NCBI RefSeq assembly: GCF_003945595.2
Contig: NW_024104096.1
Span: 3,839,501 to 3,903,500 of the forward strand
Length of the DNA: 64,000 nucleotides
Origin: Pipra filicauda
Lineage: Eukaryota; Chordata; Aves; Passeriformes; Pipridae
Direction of reading: 5' to 3'
Shown piece by piece: positions 13,610 to 25,891 of the stretch. The position numbers and the translations under genes were made by a program. Below the pieces are notes generated by a model, which saw only the letters and a list, made by a program, of their open reading frames with translations, was not told the origin of the DNA and did not search any database. Numbering within the stretch: the stretch's first letter is position 1; every line of letters begins with the position of its first letter.

Positions 13610-13735
13610 TCGTGGTTTGTTTTGCTGTGAGTTTTTGATTTTGTTGTGGTTTTTGTTTTGGTTTTTGGGTTTTTGTTTTGTTTGGTGTTGTTGTTTGTTT
13701 AGGTTGTGTGTGGGGGGGGTTGTTGTTGTTAAAGT
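13610..13735. repeat. GT-rich low-complexity stretch
   Basis: The + strand is nearly all G and T for about 125 bases, with repeated GTTTTTGTTTTG-like units and a G8 run near 13713. The opposite strand reads as CA/AAC-rich and opens a spurious Thr/Gln/Lys/Pro-rich frame. No gene is implied. Confidence 0.7.
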
Positions 13736-16700
13736 TTGTTTCACAGATGCATTTGGTGTGTGTTGCTTTAAGAAAAGTGAACATCCTGAACTGCTTTTTT
13801 GAGACTCCCTGAAATCAGAAAAAATAAGAACTTTTAGCTTTATATATCGGACTCAGAAGGCTGGGTCTAAAGCCTGCTAGGGTTTATTTAAGTTCCACCA
13901 TTATGATGTGTGCTGCTTAGAGAACCGTTGTCCTTTATATTGATCTGTAAAAATGTGAGTAATACCTAACTTACAAGTACTGTGGAATTCTCGAAAATGC
14001 TTAGGATTAGTGGATAATGAGCAGTAGTTAGCAAAGACGTTATACAAAAGTACAGTTAAAGGGTGATGAAAAAGTCAGTGTTTGAGCCTGAAAAGATTCT
14101 TAAGACCACAGTAATCTCTGTTTTAATTACTGAATTTAATAGTAGCTAGTTAAGTTCTGTGCTTTTGAAGGCTGCTATCCCTCCTTTCTGTTCCAAATTT
14201 AAAAGATACTCATCTTTGATTTCCTACTTATTTTTTCTGCTTTGACCTCTGAACACTACTATACTTGCTGTAGGAGTCAATCTAAACAAGAATATATTAC
14301 TGATAGAGGAAGAGAACAGTGCATTGATTCCTGCAAATAAGTATTTGGTTATCAGTCAGTTTATAAATATAAACATGGAGGTTATTGTAATAAACAATGG
14401 GGTTATATATAAACATGGTATTTTCTGATCTGAATATTTTTGTTCTGCCTTGAACTGTCCAGCTCTCTTCCCTTTCGCCTTTTTCCAGGTGTGAAAACTG
14501 AATGTCACTCAAAACTTGTTAATGCTATTTTACAAATATTAATCCTCTTTAATATTGGAAAATTGTATAGTAAAAACAATGTCTAGTTATTATTACATAT
14601 TTGGCATGGATTCTGCTGATCTAGCACAGTAGCATTTCAGATTTATACATGTTTACTGAAGGTCTAAATACTACAGACAAACAAGTCAAGAAACAACTAG
14701 AGAAAACCATTCACAGGGTAGGTTCTCACATTAGCAGCATGTTCCAAGTGCATCTAAAATGGTCAGTTACTGTGCTTGAATGTGTGTACGTTTAACTACA
14801 TGAAAAAGTACTGGAGCTCACCCTCTCTTAGAAACCAGTGACTTGTTCAGTGACTAATTCATAGAATTTCTCTTGTTGGGTCACTTGACATGCTTGTCTG
14901 CTGTTGCCAGAGGAAGGAAATTGTTGGTACTTACGTCCAATAATTTCTGGGCTTTGCTACTTGGAGTTCATGTGACGATGGGCAGTTGTTTTCACTTTGT
15001 GAATTTGTGCACTGTATTTAAAAACCAGTGAGAAGCTGCTCGTCTTGCAGGCATGTTTTCGGCTTTTCAGTAGAGGGTTGCAGAAGTCTTTTCTGATCCG
15101 AACATGAGATGGATACTAGGAGTCTTTTATTTGGAATAATAAACCACTGGAGGAATCTTCCTCTGTGTTCCAAACTTCCTGTAGTGCTCTGAATTCAAAA
15201 TGATACCTCAATTCTGCATGTGAATTTCAGGAAATAAATGTGGCTTCTATTCAGCCCAGGATTGACAGATTTTGTTTTATGTCTCCTAGAAGATACTAGT
15301 GATGAAAGAGGCATGTATTGGAATCTTTTTTGGTACCTCTCTTTACCATTGACATCTCTGCCTTCTTAAGTAACATTTCCAACATGTTTATTAAGCACCT
15401 TCAGCATGTTATGGAAAAGGTAATGATAATTTTCAGGGTTAGACTAGAAGTAAAACTGACTTATCTGTTCTTATGTTATTAAACCTGCTGGAATTGACTT
15501 AATTTGAGAAAACTATTCTGGCAGCTGGAACCTCTATTCTGCCAAAAAAAGCTGGATGTTCAGACCTTGTGGTATGAACATGTCATATAATTTTCTGTAT
15601 GTAATTTTAAACAAAACTGCCCATAATCTGCTAACATTAACCAGAATATGAGGGATTTCTATTGTTTCTTTCTCAGTATTGTCTTTCGATGTATTTTGAA
15701 GAGACCTCTGAACGACTTGAGTTCTAGAGAAGAAGTTCTAATATAGCTGGGGACAAGCTTTTTCCATTTCCTGATCTCTGTTTGGTGGTAAAATTTTAAT
15801 TTACATGATGTTTTGCTAAAACAAGAGAATTTCTAATTTTATTACAGCTTTTATATGGAATTTACTTGTAAAGATTAATGCCTTAAAATTTTGTATTTGC
15901 TCCTGTGTAGCAGGGGAGGGAATCATAATATGAATAGTTTTAGTAGCTAAGTAGTTTTAACTTTGAATCCCTTATTTTGCTTTTCCCATCAAAAATACTT
16001 ATCTTAGTGTTTAGAAGATTTGTGTCTTAGCTTTCAGTTTCTGACAGTGGCCTTAATAGGAAATTCTTTTCTCTCCTCACTACACATGCATTTTTACTTC
16101 CCAGTTACTGATATCACTGTGAGGCCAGCAGCTTTAAATAGTTAGCTTTTGTCTTTTATGTGCATAGCCATAATGACTCCCATTGTTGTTGCTTTCTTAA
16201 GCGATGACAACTTGACTTTTTTTTTTTTTTTCATTCAAAGTATATATTTAATAGATTTTACCAATTAGAGAAGACATCTGTTTGGAGATCAGTAGCAATC
16301 AAAATCACTTATGAAGAAATTGTTGGCTCGTGATGCATCTAAAATATTTCTGGAAGTTCAGCTTCTTTTAGCTGTTGCTAAGAGATAAATTTTCACTGAC
16401 ATGAGTGATGTAAGGACATGTCAGCATGCTACCAGTTGTTTTATAGGCAGTTTAGCCCTGCCGCCTTGCAGATGGTTGGAAAACTCTCGGTAGTGGGTAA
16501 ATGTGTGCTGATTATCTCATTGAATTAAGGTAACCCTTTGTCACTCAGTGAATTCTGCAGACCAGGCACTGAGCAGCTGCTCTACTGTTGAATTCTGGAT
16601 TTGGTGAATACAAGGACTGGGCTAAAGGGTGTTTAGTCCTGTTCCAGGTACTGAGCATTGGACCACTGTAAGAATTTTTTTATTTAATATTACCTTTGCT

Positions 16701-19700
16701 GTGTTAATAATCAGAACAATCTGGTAAGAGTATCTTCAACATTTTAACAAAACTGTGTTTTTCAACTTCATTGTCACCACATGTTCATTGATACTTTCAA
16801 ACTTTGAAAGCTCTGCCTTTCTATAAGTGGTGCCAAGGGGAATAACTCTTGTTTCTGCCTGATAAGGCTTGCCTGAAATGCATTTTAATCAATCTGAATG
16901 ATTATCAAGTTCATAAACACATTTATTTTGGATTACATTTATGAATGTGCACCTAATCTATGGGAGTATATTTAAAAGTCGTAGTTCACTGTCATGTTAA
17001 AGCTTCTGTTTAAACTTGTTTCTCCATCCTTTAGAAAACAAATTATTAGGCAGTATTTTATTAAAGACTGTTTTCAAGATTTGAAGTATTTAGTTTCTGG
17101 AATGATTTTTGAAAGGAATTGGGGAAGGAATTAGAGAATTCCCCAGACGGTGCTTGAAATACTTGAATTGCAGAAAGTGAAAATACTGCTGGACTGTGTT
17201 TACAGACTTTCAAAAAACAGTTAAGGTCTTCAAATGAGTGTAGTTTTGTGCAAGAAAATTTTGTTTTGTAAGCACCTGAAAGGTGAGGTGTTCTGAGAAT
17301 AATTCAGTTGCTTCAGAAATACAATGGATAAAATATAAAGGGAATAAGGTGTTGTTATAGCAGCTATATATAAAGGTATATGCTTGTATACCATGTGTAG
17401 AGAAGGGAATAATATACACTCTTCGGTAACATCATAATGGATTGTAGACTTAACATATCTTATAGAGAATTGCTTTCTCAAGGCATTATGGTCCTTCAGT
17501 GAGATTTAAAAACAGATTAGAAGTAACTGTGTTTGGCATTACAGTACCTCTTTTTTCCAAGGTAAGAGTAAAAAAGAAAAGGAATAAAGGTCTATGTGTA
17601 AGGGTCACAGTCTAATGTATGTTATAGAAAAATGTTTGAGATCCAGTTTAGGTTCATCTTCCCTGCCCTAGTTCAGTGAAACTTTGACTTCATTCTTGCA
17701 AGTGTGGGGGATTAATTTTTTTTTTCCAAATATATAGTGTTTTAATGGATTCTTATGCTTCCTCTCAACCAACATCACATACTGATTAGACTTCTGCCAG
17801 TAAACAGTTGCCCATCTTCCATGCTGTTTCTATTGAAACTATATTGTTCAAAAACTAGAAAGTCTATTTTGACTGTAGTGAAAAAGCTGACTAAAAATCA
17901 ATATTTGGAGTATAGAATTTAGAAATGAATCTATGTTGAATGAATTTTATTTGTTACAGAAAGCTACAGTTTTACACGATGGGATATGATATTCTCAAGA
18001 AATCTTTGCAGGAAGCCCAGGAGCTGAAGTGGTATTTCTACAGCAGAGAAAACACAGTCAAATGATAGATCTTTGAAATAATGAAAAAAAAGGAAATTAC
18101 TTAATTTGCTTAATTTGTTTCTTTATCCCCAGTATATTTTTCCCCTAATAATCAAATTGATTTCCATTTCTGAATACAGTGTTAAAACACTTAGCAGAAT
18201 ACATTCCATCATAAATGTTTGAAATAACTGCTCAGACTGAAGAAATCACTCTGTTCTTGTATGTAATGGAATTGTTAATGCATTTTTTTTCCCCCCTCAC
18301 CTTCTGGTTTACTGACATGCTGACTTCTAACTCCAGTGTATTTCCAATAATTCCTCTCTATTTCTGTTGAGTATCTAACAGCTTTCTTTTGTGACTTGGT
18401 TCATGCTTTGAAAGTTAATTGTATAAAAATCTGAGATATCACCATAGATAAATATCTTTAAAAAATGGTCATCTTAGCACCTGTGAGATTTCCCCATGTT
18501 AAAACTAACTATTGCAGAATAGTATATATGAAAATTAAGTCTTTCATCTCTTAGCAACCTTTCCTAGGTTACACTGGGTGACTAAGGTAAAGTGATATTA
18601 ATGCTTTCTTCAGGCAAATCAGACCAAAGTAATGGCTCCTGCAGTGTTGTCTGTCAGTTGAGGGACTGTGGTCTCACTGGAGATAAGGATGAAGGTAAGG
18701 CAGGCTGTGTGTACAGCTTCCAGTGTCACAGTTGAAATGACAGCTTATGACACAGACTTAGTTCCAGCACTACTGTTTCCTGGTGCTGTTACAGTCTAGC
18801 CTGAAATGGCACAGATAAGCACTGTGCATACTTGTTACAACTTGGAGGGTTTTAGTTGCATGATCTACCAGTCCTGTTTTTAAGTCCTGTGATAAGAGTG
18901 CTTGCTTTTGGGTAGCTTTTTAATAAAATATTGCAAAATGCCACAGCTGGAGAAAAAAACCCCCTGACTTCATAATACTGAATGTAAACAGTTTTCTTGG
19001 AAGGGGTTTCACTAGGAGGAGGTACTACAGGGAATATTGTATATTACCTTATTATATCACTCCTCATTCAAAATGAGCTGTTAGACTATAAGGCCAGTAA
19101 GAGACTAATGAAATTCTTATTTGGGGCTGATTAGCAAAGGTACAGTGACAAGTGTTTTGATACAAGCAAAACAGCAGTAGGGAAGCACTTAGAACTTAGA
19201 ACTGTATTTCAAACTAAGACAGCAGCTCTTGCTTGTGAAGAGCTCTGTGAAGGTGCATTTCTTCTCCTGTAGTAGGTTGATATGTTTACTTTTATATAGA
19301 AGTGAAAATACCAGTTTTCCTAAGTTTTTAAAATAGTTCTACAAGACAGTAATATTTACATTTTATTTGCAGTTTTAATTTATTTGTATTCACAAACCAG
19401 TAAAAAATTAGTCTACAAAAATATTGTTACTAGTAGATCTATTAAATTCCATCACAGGTCTATTTGATACAGATTATACTTGCCATAAGCACTTACTCTG
19501 TGGTTATTACCAAGGAACAGAGGATTGGTATTTATGCTCACTGCTTGGTTTTTTGTTTTTTAGATGTGGATTTCCATGTACTTTTTTCAGACTTGTCCAA
19601 GAGTAGCGTAATCTAGAAAAAATAACCCACTTAGTGAAAATAATAGCAAAACAGAGAGGTTTGGTTTTTTTAAAAATATATTTTATGCTGACATGGCAGA

Positions 19701-22700
19701 AGTGAGTTGAAGGTATTTTTTGAGAATGGTGTGTTGGTTGTTTAGTCTCATTAGTGTATAGCTTGAGTGAAAAGCTATAGTAAATACTTTATTAGCAGCT
19801 CCCATGAAGGGTACTGACAAGTATTCTATCAAAGTGAGAGTCACGAGCATATAATCTATATACAACCAGTTCATATGACATATAATTTAGCTACATTTTC
19901 TGGGTTTTTTTGCCCAAATTACCAGTTTGTATTGAGTCTTTATACTTCTGAGGTGATATCAGTATCAGTGGAAACAATATACTGTGATTTTTTTTTTTTG
20001 TTACTTTTGCAGTTGCTTCGAATGCTTCTCCAGTGTTAATTAGGATGTCATTAATACAAATACCACAAGTGATAGAAGAGGCCCAACTATTGTGTCAAGA
20101 TGGACAGATTTCTTTCTTCTCAATTTGTGACTGCTTAAGGAACTTGAAGCCGAACAGTGTTTATTTCTTTGTACAGCTGTTTCTGACTTTTCCCATGAGG
20201 GAACCTTTGCTGATAAGATCTTAATATAGCTTTTGTGGTTTGACTGCTCAAAGGGGAAGGAAAAAGCCAACTATGATTTGAGTTTACCATTGTGGTATAG
20301 AACACAGTACAGCTCATGCTGTTTCCTGTCTTGTCATAATCTTTATTAGGTTCTTTTGCAGAGTTCAATATTTTAATATTTAGCCTACAATAATTCGGGA
20401 AATTGGGAAGCATACATAGGAAGTGTTAGACTGCTCAGCTGCTGAAGGAGGAAAAAGTGCTTTCTTTTTCACCTATTTCACTGGCATTACCTTTTTCCAC
20501 CCACCTACATGCGCTCCATCATCAGTTCACACAGGTTAAAAAAATAGCTGAGGCTATTTTGAGGCTCTGACTACATGTGTGTATGTCTTGACTGAAGTGG
20601 AATTGACTGAAAAAATGCAGGGATCATGTGCTATTTAAGTTTCCAAAGTTTTGGGAAGGGACTGATGAGTCCTGTCTAGTGGTATTTTGTGCTGCAGGAT
20701 CTGCAGTGGTAGTAGCACAGGTGAGGCTTTAGAATAGGTCTAGCTAATGTGTCAGCTCAAGAGCTCAAGCTTTTGTAGCTGGATTAAAATGATCTTTCTT
20801 TGATCGTAGGTTGTAACACTGGATTAAATTCTGCCCAAGTTAAATAGATAATCCATTAGAGTAGAATCAGAAGACTGAGTGGATTCAGTGAGGACAGTTT
20901 TTTAGAGCTTAATTTAATGCTTAATTATTCTGACTCAGGAGAAGATTCTGTCTTGAGAGATATCATGGGGATGCTCTATTTGAGGGTGGAAAGGTTCTTA
21001 CCTAGATTACAGAAAAGAGCTGTTCTGCAAACAAATAAAAAAAGATGGAGTTATGTTAATAGTACGTTACTTGGAATTGAGTAGCCTGATTCATGCTGCA
21101 TAAGCGTTTCTTTAGTACTGTAGTTTTTTCTGTTTAATGTGCCTGATGTAAGAAGATCCTAACTCTCCTCTAGGATATAACAAGTTAAAAAGTAACCTTT
21201 CCTAATACAGGACCATGCTATCCTCATCTTTAGTTACCAATATACGTTGGTTAAGATCATATACACTTAGCTTGGAATTCATTTTGTGGTCACTGATTAC
21301 AGGACTCTGAAGACTAGCCTCACTAGCCGTCTGATCCGTGTCTAAAGAATACATTTTTCTTAAGGTTGTTTTGTTTGAATTTTTGTCTTGAACACAAATA
21401 TTTAAATATTTTTAATGGAGTGCTATGGACTCCCCGTTTTGTTACTAACATTGCACCACAAAGGTCAGTTTCTTCCTCCTAAGTCAGAGCATACTGAAAT
21501 TGTAGTGCCATGTAATTAAAGTACTTCTTTTGCTGTAAGGCTTTGCTGCGGGTTTGCTTTTGTGTTTGTAGCAGATTAACACAAATGGGTCATAACTGAT
21601 ACACTAGAATGATTTATGTTAAGTGATAAAATATTGGGCTGGAAGGAAAGGATGACGTGCTGTGGAGCTCAGTTATACTGCTGTGCTGTTGCATGTTGTG
21701 GCCATCCTCTAGAATTGGATGAGGTATCTGCCTTGATTTTTGAAGTCTTCCTGAATTTGGTCAGTACAGATTTTCATGTGCAAGATCCATAGTGACCATA
21801 AGTATTTGCATTCTTCTGTGGTTTGAAAACCTGAATTATCTTTAATGGTGTAAAACAGGAATGCCAGATCAAGACTTAAATGCAGAGTACAAGTTTTGAG
21901 GTGGCATCTTCCCTCCTTCCCTCTTTTCCCTTAGCCCATGGATCATATAGCTTCATTTGAATGATGCTTCAGACAATGCAATCACACCAGCAGATGCCTG
22001 AGACAGCTTTTCAACTGTCATCAGTACTGGTGGGCATCTATGTGTGACAGCTTCTGGAGATGTTTGGCTAGTGTGTTATCCTTGATAAAATACATTCTCT
22101 CTGAAGGAAAATGTCCTCAATGCTAGCAGGTTTTTCTATCCTGGCTGTTGGGATTGACAAGTGACACATGTTAAAAGGGCAACAACTTTTGGCAAAAGGC
22201 AGAATCTTTTGTCTCCTAACCAGAAGCGGCTTTGTTGCTTTTTGTTGTGTTTTGGGGTTGGGTTTTTTTTTTGTTGTTGTTCCTAGTAATATGAAGAAAA
22301 AGATTTAAAGTGATCTGAAATTCCAAGCCTTCATGAATATACCTGATGTGAAAATGGTGTTAACACAACCTTAAGTCCACAGCAAAAAGCTGTATTATGC
22401 AGTGAAGGGGTGATGTTAGTTAAATTCCAAGCTGAGTATGGGAAAAGAAACCCCAAAATGTAAAAGGAGTGTGATTTACTTTTATGCTATAGAATAAAGG
22501 GTAGAAGTGAAGGGGTAAAAAATACTACCTTCCTATGACAGTTGTCTTCAGTGTGTATGCACAGCAGTATACAAACTGTTGGATTTCCAAAAGCACGTTT
22601 TTCTCTTTGCTTTTTTATTTTGTAGGGATAAATGCCACTGCACAGTACAGTTGCAGGCTGTTGAGTCCTGTCTCTTCTACTTCTGTATTCTCTTTTGATT

Positions 22701-24384
22701 AATGAATCATCAGATTTATTAGTGGTCATTGAGACCATTCTTGACATGTGTTGAGGGCCAATAAGAAAGGACTTCTTGACTTTAAGACTTTCAGGCATTT
22801 TATGCTAAACAAGATACAGGTGTTTTCCCAGATCTTAATGTTCTTGGATATAGATTTTTCAGAAACAGATGAAAACACCTCAGCATTTCTCATGACTATT
22901 TGAAATTAAGTACTTACTGAATCGTCTGTTGTCTTCCATGCCTACGCTGCAGGGGACTGCCATTTCAAGCTGTTTGGGTAGAAGAAATTCTAAGAACATG
23001 CATTTCAGGTTTTCCCAGAAGTATTTAGGAGGATCTAGCATGTTGGTCACCGAGATTTGAGTCAGCTAGGACACTTCCTGCTCTCCATTGGTCCAGGATG
23101 GTATCTGGCATGGCTGGACTTCCAGAACTTCTATCTGCATGTCTCATTCACAGCTGTAATCAAAAGTAAATGTAGTCATTTCTAGTACTAGAGGTAAATG
23201 AATCTTCAACTGCCTTTCAGTCTCATTACTTAGAGTCTAATCTATTGCAATAAAAGCTCTACCAGTCAATGAGTGTGGTACTTTAAGTAATTCTGTGGTC
23301 TAAATCTAATTACTGTACAGTGCTTTTTAAATCAAACTTTTACTGTCTGCAGGGCAAAGCATCTTAAGCCTTGTCAAACTTAAACTGTACATTGTGTGGA
23401 ATTTTTTTAGGAGTGATAACTATGATCCTGTCATGTGCAATATGTTCTGTATTTACAAGAGAAGAATTGCAGCTGTTGAAGTTGGTCAATTATATAGGAA
23501 ATAATGGGATCAACTGTACTGGGATGCCAGAAAATAATTGAGTGTGTAAATGAGAGCCAGACTCAGTAGTCTGTGACATCATACAGTGAAGGCAAGGTTT
23601 TAATGATAAACTAGGTACTAATTATGAAGCTTTTTCTGTGCTACAAATTAGCTAATTTATAGACTGCCAGCACCTGAAGAAGGAAGTCTCTTAGGGCCAG
23701 AGGCTTGTGTATTATAACATATTTATTGGTTTGATAACAGCTGTATTGCATTATCTGTCCAATTTAACCAGGAAGTATTTTTCTTATCATTTAACTGTAA
23801 ATCTCAAGAGAAGAAAACTGTAGAATGTGATTTTACATCCTAATGCCACTTAGCAGTAGTGATCAGGAATCGATGCAAATAAGTTTTAAACAGCTTCCAG
23901 GGAAGAGAATTTTCTTTCCTTCTCAGAAGTGATTTTTATATGCCTTGAGGTACTCTACTTTTAAACGTATTCATACACAAATATATGTGTACAAAATGTT
24001 CTATTTGCACCACCCTCATTTCTACAGGGATTTACCAACCTTATTGTCTTGTGAAGACTGGCAGACTTTGATTTTAAAAACAGAAAAATGAGGTGCAAGC
24101 TGGAGTGAGGATGGAAGGGAAAAGCGGAAGGCTGCAGAGAATGAAAGAAAAGTGAATGAAGAAAATACTGTCTTCTTTAAACTTTGTAATGGTGATGTTT
24201 GTTACTGAGAGCAGCTTCCTTTCTGCAAGCACTGTCAGCCATTTAGCAGTGTTGAGGTTTTTTCACATATTTTTTCAAGTTAGTTGAGTAACTTGATGAT
24301 AGCTGCAGCCAGCTGCAGATACTTGGGCCAGAAGATGCAGGGTTGCTGTAAAAAATGTTGTGGCACCATGTCCAACTGCAGTTG

Positions 24385-24865
24385 TTACTGACATGCGGCC
24401 TCACCTCAAGTCCTGTGAGCAGTTTTGGACACCACAGTGTGAGAAAGATATTAAGCCATTAGAGAGTGTCCAAAGGAGGGCAATGAAGATGGTGAAGGGC
24501 CTGGAGGGGAAGCTGTATGAGGAGCAGCTGAGGTCACTTGGTCTGTTCAGCCTGGAGGAGACTGAGGGGAGACATTTCAGTCTACATCTTCCTCTTGAGG
24601 GGAAGAGGAGGGGCAGGCACTGATCTCTTCACTCTTGTGACCAGTGACAGGACCCGAGGACATGTCCTGAAGTTGTGTCAGGGGAGGTTTAGGTTGGATA
24701 TGAGGAAAAGGTTCTTCACCCAGAGGGTGGTGGGCACTGAAACAGGCTCCCCAGGGAAGTGGTCGCAGCACCAAGCCTGACAGACTTCAAGAAGTATTTG
24801 GGGCCAGGAGTTGGACTTTGATCCTTGTGGGTCCTTTCCAACTCAGCATATTCTATGATTCTATG
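24385..24865 (+). mobile_element. CR1 LINE fragment (3' end of ORF2 and 3' UTR)
   Basis: Translation gives the end of a CR1 reverse transcriptase: [16 protein letters not shown], then [13 protein letters not shown], then [15 protein letters not shown] different frame continues with the segment around TSDRTRGHVLKLCQGRFRLDMRK. The element closes with two ATTCTATG octamers at 24850-24865, the diagnostic CR1 3' tail. The change of frame near 24600 and the missing 5' portion show an inactive, truncated copy. It lies in the same orientation as KAT6B. Confidence 0.93.
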
Positions 24866-25558
24866 TTTGGCATTGTGAAATCGCTGGCAAAATTGTTCTG
24901 GGACCTGTAGTGTTCATTTTCAGCTCTCCTGTGAGGTAATTTTATGACAAGGTCACGTGAGGGGTGTGAGAAACTCAGTAGTACAGCCATTCAGGTGGTT
25001 GTGGGTTCTTCTTTTAGTTGTAAGAACTTAAAGAATGATCTTTGCTTGCTTAGTGCTCGTTTATGGAATAAGTCGTAGTCACCTGAACATGACTTAAATA
25101 ACCCTGTGATGTTTGTTTTTGAAGGTGGGCAGGGATTTCTTGGTACTTGAATCCCAATTCAGAGCCTGGAAACACAAAGGTCTATCAGACTAAGCCTTAT
25201 GGAAGGTTAAAGGTGGTGAGGAGTGCAAACTATTTATGTCTTTCTCTCTTTATTTTAGTCTAGTATTCGTAATTACATGAATATTACTTGTTTACCTGGA
25301 ACACCTTGATTATTCTGCTGGTTAGAGTGATAGAGAATTAGCTGATGCTCTGCACACTCACTAACAACTCAGTTGTCACTCAGTAAGAACTTGGTGCTTC
25401 ATAGAAATCCTGTGATAACAGGTGAAGATCATAAGTAACCAGCTCTGATCATCAGCTTACCAACTGCTGCTTTTCCTTCACCTTCACATGTATTTTTTGC
25501 AATAAAACCTTACATGTACTGAATTGTCCCTTTGGAATGATCAAGCCTTTAGAGATTT

Positions 25559-25891
25559 TTATATTCCTTGCAGAACTGCTCCTTGTTTTTTTTGGTCTAT
25601 CTTAAGGACTTTAAATTCCAGAATTAATCTGCTACTATCCTGGCTTGTTGACAGCGAGTCTTCGTCATATGTCTCCTGTGTGCCACGTTCATCAGAATTG
25701 GAGCATTCCCCGTAGGCAGTGCTGTTGTTGCTGACGTGCAAACGGCATGGAACAGCCATGGCCTTGCTGTTGTAGTTACTACTGCAAGACAGGGAGTAAG
25801 GCTGGAAGGTGGTGTCTCTGCCTTCAGGCTGTAACAAAGCAGTTTGCTGTTGTGCAAACTGCTTTTCAGACCTCTGCTGATGAAAACAGCG
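25559..25891 (-). other. Unassigned minus-strand open frame (possible pseudogene or unannotated exon)
   Basis: About 110 codons stay open on the minus strand from 25891 down to a stop at 25559-25561. The frame has no ATG near its beginning. The first methionine in the body is in the segment KAMAVPCRLHVSNN. The predicted peptide is polar and rich in Ser, Asn, Gln and acidic residues (for example SNSDERGTQETYDEDSLSTS), which looks more protein-like than the surrounding intronic frames. I do not recognise a family. A second minus frame and a plus frame are also open nearby, so chance remains likely. It could also be the remnant of a retrocopy. Confidence 0.25.

Noticed and set aside
22487..22798. 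A 103-codon minus-strand frame, somewhat basic in the middle
   Set aside because: No family resemblance, no supporting splice or poly(A) context, and the frame ends in a hydrophobic run typical of random AT-rich translation.
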